Shown here one piece after another: positions 1-11,110 of a DNA stretch of 64,000 bases. Under the pieces are notes generated by a model, which saw nothing but the letters and a program-made list of their open reading frames with translations, ran no database searches and had not been told where the DNA came from. Positions within the stretch are counted from its first letter, which is position 1, and every line of letters begins with the position of its first letter. The position numbers and the translations under genes are program-made. The stretch is from contig OX422217.1 in assembly GCA_949130495.1 (NCBI GenBank), positions 578,814,606 through 578,878,605 of the forward strand, written 5' to 3'. Source of the stretch: Sambucus nigra. Taxonomy: Eukaryota; Streptophyta; Magnoliopsida; Dipsacales; Adoxaceae.

Positions 1-736
1 CGAGAATTAGACGAGGTAGCAAAGACCACCAACGTCGTGACCAACCTCGGCTGAGAATCAGCCGAGGTTCCTATTACTCCAACATAACCTCGGCCCAGGC
101 AAACGTTATAACTCAACCTGCTTTACCTCCACTTTCCTACTGAGCCGAGATCATCGCGAATAACCTCGGAATGGGCAACAGCCATACTTCACCAACCTCG
201 TACTCTTCCAGGCCGAGGTTGGTACCAATCGAAGGTAGCCGAGCATTCACACGCACATGTATAGCTTGGACACATGGACAAATCTATTATAAATGAATTA
301 TTCCCTCCACGTGACGAAATATTAAGGTCATCATTACTTAGTTGAGATCATCCAGGTGTCACTCTCATACTGGCTCGATGCTCATGCACATGCTCATTGT
401 ATGCTTGGGGGGTACATTACACCCCCCAAGCACTATATATAGAGGTCATCCTCTACCTCGTAAAAGTATCCAAAATTACAACCCTAGCTGAAACTCTGTC
501 ATTTTGCGCTGTAGAGAGAGAAAGCTTGAGAGATTGTATAGTGCCTTATTTCAGTGACCTTATTCACTCACTTGCACAGTGGACGTTGGCCTAATTGGTT
601 GAACCACTTAAACATTTATGTTCATCCTCTTCTCCTCATCTCTATCACCATACCTGTATGTTCCTGTGATACCATTGTTATAACTAAATTGAGATTACGA
701 ACACCTTGAAGGGTGGTGATATTTCGAGCATCATCA
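1..736 (+). repeat. Tat1 5' LTR (3' 736 bp only)
   Basis: It aligns with 11306-12053 at high but clearly imperfect identity, with scattered substitutions and short indels (for example an extra segment near 11850 in the right copy). It ends CATCATCA, directly before the primer site. It contains a TATA box at 434-441 preceded by a perfect hairpin (see separate entry). The visible divergence between the two LTRs indicates an old insertion. Confidence 0.88.
404..441 (+). promoter_or_regulatory. LTR promoter: hairpin plus TATA box
   Basis: A perfect inverted repeat CTTGGGGGGT (404-413) and ACCCCCCAAG (421-430), with a 7-base spacer, ends three bases before TATATATA (434-441). The same arrangement is preserved in the 3' LTR (arms 11710-11719 and 11727-11736, TATA 11740-11747). 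The TATA role is inferred from its position in the LTR. The role of the hairpin is unknown. Confidence 0.65.
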
Positions 737-739
737 TTT

Positions 740-757
740 TGGCGTCGTCTGTGGGAA
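740..757 (+). other. Tat1 primer binding site
   Basis: TGGCGTCGTCTGTGGGAA lies three bases after the 5' LTR end. Tat3 has the same motif in the same place with one difference (48656-48673, reverse complement). The motif resembles the TGGCGCCGTCTGTGGGA primer site common in plant Tat/Athila-type elements. I did not verify which tRNA it matches. Confidence 0.75.
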
Positions 758-911
758 AGAGAATCTATCTCTTCCTCATTTTCTGCTTAACCTCACCAGA
801 GACTCTGGTGGTGAACCAGGCCTCACCCCTTGTGTGGAGTTATTTCACCATTGAAAGATGTCCTTTAAGGTACTAAGCTCATCTACTTCACAAACTCTTT
901 AGTTTTAACGT

Positions 912-2759
912 ATGACACTGGAGTTTCCACCACCTGGTGCTGGAGGACCTAGTTCCATCTAGGCACCGCCCCAGTCCAAAATGGCTAAGGTGGCAGCAGC
1001 CTTGAGGTCTTTAGTTGCAACGCAACAAGCAATGAAAGAGCATTTTTCACAACTTAGTCAAAATATGATGAGACCCCCTGGGGTCTCACCAGAGATGATT
1101 ACTCTGGAGGTTGCTCAACCCCATCTAGAGTCCAGGGGACCACCCTAGGTGCCCCAGAAAGACCAACCTACACCTCAACGGAGGAGGGATGTTGCTGACC
1201 CTAGGCGTTTGCGTCTGGGGAGGCAAGGACACCCTTGCCCTAAGGATAGGTATGATAATATGGAGGCAGAAGACGCTCTAGAAGATTGTTGGGAGCCATA
1301 CAAGGTTTTAAATAACACAGTGCGTCCTATTCAGCAGAGCCGAGGTTACAGAGGCAGAAGAGGTGAAGGTGTCCAATAAAGAGGATCAGCTTTTGATCGA
1401 TTGAGCAAAGGGTCGGCCTTTTAAAGGCTCCACCCAGTAAATAACCTGAGGCAGAAGTTATCTAGGTCACAAAGCGCTACTGGCTCTCAAAAAGGAGATG
1501 GGGAACATAGGCCTCATCAGGGCCGACCACATCAAGGTCGAGATAGGGACCAAAAGGAGGTCAACAGCCGACATTGTGCTGCGGCTGGGGAACCCTCGGT
1601 ACACCCCTTGGAGGTGGTTGAGGATAACCTCGTCCAAGCCGACGTTGTAAGACCATGGAATGACTCCATCCAATGCCTTGAAGACAAGATATAAGACCTT
1701 ATCAAAAGTCGAGACCCACTGCAAAGAGGTTTTTCAGAGGGCTCTCCATTCGTGGTGAAGATATTGAGCTTCCCAACCCCTACCAAGTTCAAGCCACCTA
1801 CAATGTGTCCCAAGTATGATGGTAGCACCAACCCTGTACATTATATTGAGATGTACCAGTCTACGGCAGACATTTACTCAATACCAGATGAGATGAAGTG
1901 TCGGGCCTTCTCTGAAACTTTGACGGGAGTTGTACAGATCTGGTTTACCTCTCTTTCGAAGAACTCAATAGAGAACTTTAAGGGCTTGGCTGAACCTTTC
2001 ATACACAATTTATTTTTTGGGGTAAGGCCTCAAAAGAAGACCACTCATATGCTATATGTCAAACAAGGGAAGAATGAGAGCCTAAGAGACTACATCGTAA
2101 GATTCAACAAAGAGAAACTAGAGGTTGAAGATTACAAAGAGAACATAACTATAACTGCTCTCATAGGAGGTCTCCAAAAGGAGAAGTTATTGTGGAAAAT
2201 CGCAGAAGATCCTCCCAAGTCCACGGCAGAGTTATTGGCAATTGCAGGTAAGGTCATGAACGCTGAAGAGTCCATGGCCGTAAAGTATGAGGATGAGAAA
2301 GACAGTGGCAGCAGGAAGTTCCAAAAAAAGAAGGACGGAAAGAAGAGGTCAGTTGACGACAAGTTTGCATGCTATACCCCTCTAACTATCAGCTGCGAAC
2401 ACATCCTTAATAAGATCAAGAATGATCGATCTCTGAGATGGCCAGAGAATTTGAAGGCTCCTCCGCATAAGAGGAACAAGAACTTATGGTGTGAGTTCAA
2501 CCAAGACCATGGCCATGTTACAGACAAGTGTTTCGCCTTAAAGGATGAGATCGAGAAGATGTTGAAATCCGAAAAGTTGAGGAAATATATCGATGGTAAG
2601 GCCCCTAAAAAAGGAAGAGATGATCCTAAAAAGAAGAGAAACGACAGATGTCGTGACGATACTCTAGAAAGAAGAGACTATGACTCGGATGGTGATGATG
2701 AAGACGATCTAGACCTCCCACCGAAAGATGACCCTACCCCGGTGAAGAGGGTGATATGA
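912..2759 (+). pseudogene. gag: Tat1 gag (broken)
   Basis: Gag would form the virus-like particle. A single frame runs from ATG at 912 to TGA at 2757-2759, but in-frame stops interrupt the N-terminal half (near 958, 1146, 1377, 1431 and 1691). The last 335 codons (1752-2759) are open. They contain the retrotransposon Gag domain (starting near YIEMYQSTADIYSIPDEM and containing GLQKEKLLWKI) and the Tat-type C-terminal motif WCEFNQDHGHVTDKCFALK, followed by a Lys/Arg/Asp-rich tail. The stop overlaps the pol ATG as ATGA, with pol in the -1 frame. The start is chosen because it is the first ATG in the frame that leads into the Gag domain. The domain match is clear; the exact start is an inference. 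Confidence 0.85.
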
Positions 2760-5700
2760 TCTCCTTCGATGTTAAAATCATATGCGAAGGACTATCAGGG
2801 GCTAGATCTGAAGTGGCTGACCGAAAAGCTCATGTGGAAGATGCCAAGTCAGTGGCCAAAATAGAGGTGGTAAATATGACGTCTTCAGAGGCCAAGAAGA
2901 AGAGAAAGAAAGTGGATATGGACACTCTTATAGTCAGGTTCTCCCGGCTCGACTTCAAAGGAGTCTTAGCTCCGTATGATGATCCTTTGGTAATTACAAC
3001 AAGAGTACATGGATGTGAGGTACAGAGAATTCTTATAGATGGAGAAAGTTCAGCAGATGTCATGTTATGGCCTTGTTTTAAAAGCCTAGGCCTTAGCAAA
3101 GCTAGGCAGGTACCCTACCATCATCCGTTAATGGGCTTCAGCGGTGAAAAAGTCCATCCATTAGGCATGTATGAGATGGATATGCGAATGGGAGATGAGT
3201 GGCCTAAGAGGTTGACCTGGAAGATCAATTTTTTCGTTATGGACGAAAACGTCTTCTCGGCCTATAACCTCATCATAGGAAGAGTAGACCTTAAGGATTT
3301 CGAGATCGTGCCATCGATGGTCCACCAGTTGTTAAAATTCTTGACCCTCTATGGGATAGGGGAAGTGCAGGGTGACCAGATCATATCACGAGAATGTTAC
3401 TTCAACTCAACCGAAGAGAGAGAGGTATATAAGAGAGCAACCACCACGTATAACATTGATACACTTGATCATAGAGATTAAACGAAGTTGAAGAAAGGAG
3501 AGTCCACGAAAGAGGTAGAATACATCGTCCTGAATAAGGACAAATAGAAAAAAACCATCCAGGTCGGTAAGGCCTTAAAAGCAGAGATCAAGAAAGAGCT
3601 GATAAATTTCTTGAGAAAGAGGCAAAGTGTCTTCGCTTGGAGCCACGCAGACATGCCTGGCATCGACCCGGAGGTTATGTGCCACAAACTTAACATGGCA
3701 GAAGATGCTAGGCTGGTCAAATAAAGACGAAGAGTTTACTCTAGGGAGAAGTATGACATCATCAGAGAAGAGGTTAGGAAATTGGAAAAGGCGGAATTCA
3801 TCAGGAAAGTTATATACCCATAGTGGTTATCAAACGCCGTCATTGTGCCCAAAGCCAATGGAAAATGGAGAATGTGCATAGATTTCACCGACCTGAACAA
3901 GTCTTTCCCTAAAGACAATTATCCCTTACCTCGGATCGATCAGATGGTAGATGCCACGGCATGACATGAGGTCATGAGTTTCATAGACGCGTATTCTGGA
4001 TATAACCCGATCTTCATGGATGCTGAAGACTTAAAGAAGATGGCCTTCATCACTAACAAAGGGATATATTGCTATAAGGTTATGCCCTTCGGCTTGAAAA
4101 ATGCAGGGGCAACGTATCAACGTATTGTGAATAATATGTTTAAAAATCAAATAAGCACAACTATGGAGGTGTATGTAGAAGATATGTTGACGAAGATCTT
4201 AAAGGCCTGCACTCACGTGGCAGACCTAGAAAAGACCTTAGACACCATGGACTTGTACAGAATGAAACTCAATCCCACGAAGTGTGTCTTCGGGGTAGGA
4301 GCTGGGAAATTTCTTGGATTCATGGTCAATCAGAGGGGAATATAGGCGAACCCTGAGAAGATCATGGCTTTGCTTGACATGAAGACACCAAGAAGTATTA
4401 AGGACGTTTAGAGGCTCACATGAAGAGTAGCTACACTCAACAAATTTATTTCTAGAGCGATGGACAAGTGTCTTCCATTTTCAAGGTGCTTAGAAAAGCC
4501 TTTGAATGGGACAAAGAGTGTGAGGAGGCTTTTAATCAGCTCAAGTCCTACCTCAGATCTCCCCTGCTCTTATCTCATCCCATAGTGGGAGAGAAGTTGT
4601 ATATTTATCTAGCAGTTTGTGAGTCATCCATAAGTGCAGCCATAGTATGGGAAGACATTGGGATCCAAAGGCCCGTATACTTCAACAGTAAGGCCCTTCA
4701 AAGGTCTAAACAGAACTATCCTCAGATGGATAAGTTGGCATACGCTTTGATACAGGCTTCCAGGAAGATAAAGCCCTATTTCCAAGCCCACTCTACGGTC
4801 ATGCTCACCGACTTCCCACTAAGGCAGGTCCTCCACAAACCTGAGAAGTCAGGTAGATTGATGACATGCGCCATTGAGTTGGGAGAGTATGACCTTACTT
4901 ATCAACCTAGGGTGGCCATTAAAGGGCAGTCACTTACAAATTTTGTTACTGAGTTCACGTGGAAATAGACTGAAGTTGAGAACAATCCAGTGATCGCAGA
5001 GGGATCAAATAGTAACGTCTTTCGAGAATCGGAAGAGGTTGTGCTCAACAGAGCCAAAAATGGAGTGGCTGAGAATTAGGAAGATAAGTACCTCTTCAAG
5101 CAAGGGACTCTGTCAGAGGGGAGCTGCTCGTCAAATGAAGACGTTTGGAACCTTTTCGTTGATGGGTCTTCTTACGAAAGTGGAAGCAGTGCAAGGCTGA
5201 TACTTTCAGCTCCGGATGGTACCAATGTTGAATATGCACTAAGGTTCAACTTCAAGGAATCAAATAATGAGTTAGAATATGAGGCCATGATAGCAGGCCT
5301 CTCCTTTGCAAAGACCCTTAGGGTGGGACGACTCCTACTTCATAACGAGTCAAGGTTAGTTGTTAACCAGGTGTTTGGAGTTTATGAGGCCAAAGATGAA
5401 AAGATGGCCAAATACCTGAAGAGGGTAAGAATGATGCTAGAAGGTTTCAAAGAGGTAAAGATGAAGAGAGTACCTCGATAAAACAATAGCCACGCAGATG
5501 CACTAGCAAGGTTGGCTTTAGCAACGAAGACACACATCAAAAGGACGGTACCAGTCGAGATCCTGCTCAAGCCAACCATCGAAGAGGAAGATGTTGCCAG
5601 CCCTTGCCTCAACTTAAACTTAAGGGGCTCATGGATGGACCCCCTCATCAAATATATTAGAGAGGGAGAGCTGCCAGAATCAAAGCTAGAGAGGAGAAAA

Positions 5701-6850
5701 CTGAGGTACAGAGCTGAAAAGTTCTCAAAAATAGAAGATGTCATATATAAGAAGGGATTTCTATTAACCCTCCTTAGATGTGTTCATCCCATAGAGGTCC
5801 CCCATGTCCTACATGAGGAACACGAGGGTTCTTTCTCCAGTCACATAGGAGGAAGACCATTGGCCAAGAGGATTATTACACAAGGATACTGGTGGCCGAC
5901 CTTGGACAAGGATGCTGCAGCTTACGTGAAGAGGTGTGATAAATGCCAAAGATTCTCCACTATCCCCCATTAACCTCATCAGCCTATAACATCAATAACT
6001 TCTCCTTAGCCATTCGCAGTATGGGGAATTGACTTGGTGGGTCCCTTACTAAGAGACGTGAATAACTACAGGTTTTTTATAGTTGCCATTGACTATTTCT
6101 CCAAATGGGTAGAGGCCGAGCCGATGATCACGATTACAGAGCAGAAGACCTTCCAATTTATTTAGAAGAGCATCATATGCAGACATGGCCTTCTAAACAC
6201 ACTCATCTTGGATAACGAAACCCAGTTCAAGAATTCTTCCTTAGAAAAGTATTGTGAGAGAGTTGGGATCAAGAAATTTTTCTCTTCTACCGGCCGACCT
6301 CGGGCGAACAATCAAACCGAAGTCACAAATAGAACAATCCTCAACGGGATCAAGAAGAGGTTAGAAGAAGCTAAGGGGAGATGGACCAAAGAGGTTTATG
6401 CTGTGTTATGGGCCTACAGAATAACGGCTAGGACACCAACGGGGGAAACCCCATTTATGTTAGCACATGGCTCAGAAGCCTTCATACCAACAGAGGTAGG
6501 ACTCCCCACTCAAGGGTTCAGACCTATGACCCTGAGAAGAATGGGAAGGAGAGAAGACTTGACCTAGATTTGATTGAGGAGAGAAGAGAAGACGCAGAGA
6601 TCAGACAGGCAACCTACCAACAGAGAACAACAAAGTTCTATAACTGAAGGGTGAAATCAAGACCCATAGACGTGGGAGACCTAGTGCTGAAGAAGACATT
6701 GCAGAAGGAAAACAAGCTTCACCCAAATTGGCATGGCCCTTATAAAGTGATCGAGGAGGTTATGTCCGAGACTAAAGATTGGAAAACCTTGAAGGGGAAC
6801 CTTTTTTCAATCCATGGAATACTGATCACTTGAAAAAGTATTACATATGA
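2756..6850 (+). pseudogene. pol: Tat1 pol: protease, RT, RNase H, extra RNase H, integrase (broken)
   Basis: Order and landmarks: protease to 3481 (core LIDGESSAD, where the family usually has DGGSSAD); RT about 3570-4480 (WRMCIDFTDLNKS, FIDAYSGYN, MPFGLKNAGATYQ and the catalytic box as YVED instead of YVDD); RNase H about 4560-4965; extra RNase H about 5145-5515 (LFVDGSS, NELEYEAMIAGL, and HNESRLVVNQV where an Asp is usual); integrase zinc finger about 5800-5960 (CDKCQ) and core about 6010-6500 (GIDLVGP, LDNETQF, a conserved Glu in QTEVTNR). The true C-terminus reads NPWNTDHLKKYYI and stops at 6848-6850. In-frame stops (3479, about 3546, 3721, 3822, 3961, 4343) and at least three frameshifts (about 4480, 6510, 6780) kill it. 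The altered catalytic residues agree with long inactivity. Confidence 0.88.
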
Positions 6851-6948
6851 TGGCGGAATGATCCTTATATAAATGTATCAACTTATGAAGAGATTATTAA
6901 TGAAAAGATTAGTTCTTGTGTCAACTCTTGATTCATTATACTTTAATG

Positions 6949-7850
6949 GAAAAATTTATGGGGGTAACATCTTAATTGATGACCTCAGACCTTAAAACAT
7001 CATAATTTGGTGGCAAGGTTTGAGGTCAACATCATACTTGGATGACCTCAAACCTTAAACACCATAATTTAATGGCAAGGTCTAAGGTGAACATCATACT
7101 TGGATGACCTCAGACCTAAAACATCATTAATTTGGTAAAATTCATGGGGGTAACATCATAGTTGATGACCTCAGACCTAAAACATCATTAGTTTTATATA
7201 ATTTATGGGGGTAACATCTTAGTTTGATGACCTCAGATCTTAAAACATCATAATTTGGTGGCAAGGTCTGAGGTGAACATCATACTTGGATGACCTCAGA
7301 CCTAACACATCATTAATTTAGTGAAATTTATGGGGGTAACATCTTAGTTGATTACCTCAGACCTAAAACATCATTAATTTGGTGAAATTTATGGGGGTAA
7401 CATCTTAGTTTGATGACCTCAGATCTTAAAACATCATAATTTGGTGGCAAGGTCTGAGGTGAACATCATACTTGGATGACCTCATACCTAAAACATCATT
7501 AATTTGGTGAAATTTATGGGGGTAACATCTTAGTTGATGGCCTCAGACCTTAAACATCATTTAATTTGGTGAAATTTATGAGGGTAACATCTTAGTTTGA
7601 TGACCTCAGATCTTAAAATATCATAATTTGGTGGCAAGGTCTGAGGTGAACATCATACTTGGATGACCTCAGATCTTAAAACATCATTATTTGGTGGCAA
7701 GGTATGAGGTGAACATTATACTTGGATGACCTCAGACCTAAAACATCATTAATTTGGTGAAATTTATGGGGGTAACATCTTAATTGATGTCCTTAGACAT
7801 TTTAAACATCATTAAATTGGTAATATGATTAAAAGTTTAACATCATAGTT
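6949..7850 (+). repeat. 62-bp tandem repeat array in Tat1 3' region
   Basis: Fourteen anchors of GATGACCTCAGACCT-like sequence occur at 6978, 7041, 7103, 7164, 7226, 7289, 7350, 7412, 7475, 7536, 7599, 7662, 7725 and 7785, a spacing of 60-63 bp. The sequence before each anchor is of two kinds. Type A ends with TGGGGGTAACATCTTAGTT; type B contains AAGGTCTGAGGTGAACATCA. The order is A B B A A B A A B A A B B A, which includes three consecutive AAB triplets of about 186 bp. Tandem repeats in this position are known for Tat-lineage elements and can seed satellites. Confidence 0.92.
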
Positions 7851-8080
7851 AATGATGAAGGCACCATTATATTGAGGCTTCAAACCTTAATACAAACACA
7901 TTGCATAACATATAAAAACATTCGAAGGCAAGAGGAGCAAAGCCCTCTTCAGAGGTTGATATGGAATGAAGTTAAGAATTATAAGTCATCCATGATGTTT
8001 CAAAAAAGTGTTGTCAGAGGTTATAGATCAGTATAAATCAGAAACAAAAAATTACAGATAAGAGCTTCACAAAATACAAC
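7851..8080 (+). other. spacer between tandem array and antisense gene
   Basis: This is noncoding, AT-rich sequence after the last recognisable repeat unit. It is the 3' flank of the antisense gene, whose stop is at 8081-8083. No poly(A) signal or other element could be assigned with confidence. Confidence 0.4.
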
Positions 8081-10510
8081 CTAAGTGTCTGCAATCTCAG
8101 GGTTAGTGGAAATGACCACACTTCCTTGGCCAAGGTTGGTGACTTCTACGCCATCGTCCTGAGGATTAACATCTTCAGTCCTTGTATCTTTCGGTTGAGC
8201 AGTCTTGGCAGACGCAGTACCACCTTCCTCCTCGACCTCTTGTAAGGCCTGAGCAAACTAAGGATCGACATAGCCCAGACCAACGAAGTCCAAGGCTACC
8301 AGGATCCCTGACTCCTTCTCTTTCATTAAAGCCCATTTTTCAGTGGCCTTAACACCCCTCTCGAGGTACTCAAAGCCAAAGCTGACAAATTCATCAGAGA
8401 CCTTGTAGTTCTCCAAGATCTTCTCTGAGGCGTCATCCAGAGCAGCTTTCACAACGACAACGACCTTGTATTGGAGAGAGTCAGCCTGAGTCTTCAGGGT
8501 AGAGCTATGATCTTTTTTAAGCTTGTCCACGTCCTTTTCCAGCTTCATAACACTAGCTTCAGACTTCTCTAAGGAAGCCTTCAGGCGCTCCACTTCAGCA
8601 TTCAGAGCAGCCTCTGTATTTTGGGCCTCTCTGCCCTTCTCAATCAGAGGGAGTTTCCTCAGGGTCCAGTCAATGAACTGGTGCATGGTGAGGAGACCCA
8701 GTAAAACATGTGCAAAAATTTCAGGTCAAGATTTGGTATAATTCAAAGCCAATTTTACACTTGAACAACAACAATAAAAGCCTTAGCTAGATAGATCGGT
8801 GGAGGCTGAACTCGGCCAGCAGAGGAGTATCCAGAGAATGGCAGAACCATTTGTCAGTGTCGGTCATAACGGAGCTGATAGCATCCAAGGCCTTCAAACT
8901 TTGGCCAATAAGGCTATCATCGATCTTCAACTGCTCCAGACGGGCAACTAACGTGTCCTAAGAGGATATGGGGATCGCGTGATCTCCCTTGGAGGTTTTC
9001 TTCTTCTACCTCTGATCCTCAGGAGCAAGGTCATTGGACTTTCTTTTCTTTGAGGCATTATCCCTTGAAGTGGAGGGGGAGGCGGAGGCGCATTCAGGCC
9101 TGCTTTCTGAACTAGTTTTGTGAGGCTGGGTGCTTCCATTTCGCAAATGCCGTCTGATATTCCTTCCGGATGCTCTGCAAAAAGAAAAGATATGAGTTAA
9201 AAGATCATAGAAGTAGCAAAATCATAGGTTCAAATTATTGAAAAAATAAAGTAACTTATGAAGCTCGGTCAGGGACTCCCCCCAAGGCCAGTCTCAGAAA
9301 GGTAGTTGGGGGTTATCAAATGCTCGTACTTAACCAACAAACTATGCTCCCCCTGATCTTAAAGGTCTTTGACCTTCTGAAAGTTATTCCGGCTTAATCC
9401 AGGGTCGGCCCTAGTAGCCATTGACACCTTTCCCCACCTTAGAGGTATTCTCGGCTCTAAAGATGAAGAGGGGACACAGGAACCAAATTCCCATGCCCCT
9501 GAGGTGAAGAAGTATCGTGGTTTCCAGTTATGGTTCAAGGTTTGGGTAACCAGTAACATCTTCTTAGTAGACTTTCGAGCTAAAAAGTGATAGTAACTTG
9601 GATGATTCCTAGCAGAGGAGGGCACGTAGCACCTTGTGAAGATCTGGATGGGAAGGTCTGAATGATGGATTGCCCTCCATAAGACGATAGCCCCAATCAT
9701 CACCCTTCAGGTATTGGGGGAGAGTTGGGAGGGAGCCAAGTTAATATAGGACAATATGACAATAATTATTGGATGAATGGGAAGATGAAATCCTAACTTA
9801 AACATCTGCTTATATAAGCATATCTCACCATCTCGGCTGCCAAAGGCCCTCTCATCCCTCAGAGGTCTCCTAAGTTTTATGGATGGACCTATGGAATAAA
9901 AATGTCTGAAAGATAGGAGGTTGAGTTCACTGACAGTGCTCTCTATCTCGGCTGCCTCCGAGGTGTCAACATCACTTTTGTTACCGTCATCATCCTCATC
10001 TCGAAGAACGTTGGCTTGGGCAGGGGTGGGAGCACTATCAGGGAACCTTTGAGCGAACTGAACCCCTGTAGCGGCCGACAAGGGAATAACATTAAATATT
10101 GGGGGAATATCCACACTAGGTCCTATAATTTCGACATCGGAGGAAGAGCGCGAAGTACTAAAACTCTTGTTAGATGAAGCACGACTAGAAACCTCATCTT
10201 GGTCAGGGGCTTGATCCATCCTGATGGAATAATCCATGGCTTCTTGAAAAGAATCCACAAACATGGGGTCTGAGGTGGACGACTCAGACTCAGACATTGG
10301 AGTGGGTTCCAACAGAGTGTCCTCTGGCTCAATTGGGTCTGCTGACTTAGGGTATATCTCCCTCAAAGGTGGTGGAAATATAAGTCTGAGGGGGAAGGCC
10401 TATGCCCTATGAGCCTCATCTTGGGCTCGTTCTATTTGCCTAATCTTATCTAAGGTTTTCTCCTTAAGAGAAGGGAATTCCTCTAAAAGTTGATAAAGGG
10501 ATCTGAGCAT
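8081..10510 (-). pseudogene. Tat1 antisense gene: gypsy-type transposon (PF04195-like) N-terminal region plus coiled coil
   Basis: Read on the minus strand, it begins at ATG 10510-10508 (MLRSLYQLLEEF), continues through an acidic Ser-rich stretch, then a globular region (FKLGFHLPIHP, MIGAIVLWRAIHH, EPRIPLRWGKV). It ends with a charged coiled coil (8686-8258, for example NAEVERLKASLEKSEASVMK) and an acidic tail stopping at TAG 8083-8081. In-frame stops lie at about 10410, 9709-9707 (TGA directly before RVMIGAI), 9361-9359 and 8260-8258. Likely introns fall at about 9250-9170 and 8790-8690. The globular part resembles the plant family annotated as putative gypsy type transposon (PF04195); this is from memory of the family and was not searched. 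Antisense ORFs in the 3' region are known from Tat elements such as Grande. The molecular role is unknown. Confidence 0.72.
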
Positions 10511-11100
10511 AGAAGGACGACCTTACACTTGAAGACTCAAATCATTAACAAACAGGATGACTCGATTTAAACTAAGGATCAAACTTGGTTTTTTAAAAGA
10601 ATACTAACCAAGAACAATTAAGAACTTCTCACTGGAAAAATCATAAGCTCACCGAAAAACTCATAAGCCTACCGAAAAACTCAAGCTGATACTAAAAAAT
10701 GCAACAAAGGAAAATTAAAGGCTGAAAATAACCAAAGAAGGATGGAGAGGATACCTGGATGACCGTGAAATAAGGGAGAGGAAGATTATAATCGAAGAAG
10801 CTCTAACCATTGCAGCAGCAGAGCTCTGGAAGAGAGAGAGTGAAGAAGGTTCAGGCGAGAGAAATGGAAGGAAATGAGGAAGAAAGAGAAAGAAAAGGGT
10901 TTTAACCCTCAAATCTGATTGCACGCTTCCCAAGGACCATTATCGCCTTGGGATTCCAAATTACAATCAGCATCATTGCAATTGTCTGGCACGCTACCGA
11001 CATCAATTCTTGACACTTGGCAAGGAGATATTGGCACACCAGGAAAAAGGGCCTCGACTTTGCAAATACCCCTCAATCACCTACTCACATAGGTAACTAA
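10511..11100. other. upstream region of antisense gene and 3' untranslated region of Tat1
   Basis: Noncoding. On the minus strand this is the expected promoter and 5' leader of the antisense gene, with a purine-rich stretch at about 10800-10890. No clear TATA box was seen. Confidence 0.45.
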
Positions 11101-11110
11101 GGGCTAGGGG
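11101..11110 (+). other. Tat1 polypurine tract
   Basis: GGGCTAGGGG lies immediately before the TGATTGATATG that opens the 3' LTR. It is the expected primer for plus-strand synthesis, but has two pyrimidine interruptions. Confidence 0.7.

Noticed and set aside
397..594. 65-residue frame in the Tat1 5' LTR
   Set aside because: It overlaps the TATA box and the transcription start region, and the equivalent frame is not preserved in the 3' LTR.
6949..7850. CRISPR-like regular repeats
   Set aside because: Units are contiguous and similar along their whole length. There are no unique spacers, and the context is a plant retrotransposon.
8948..9139. 63-residue minus-strand frame rich in Pro and Arg within the Tat1 antisense gene
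   Set aside because: Another minus frame over the same bases reads KKRKSNDLAPEDQ, then RLEQLKIDDSLIGQSLKALD, which fits the gene better.
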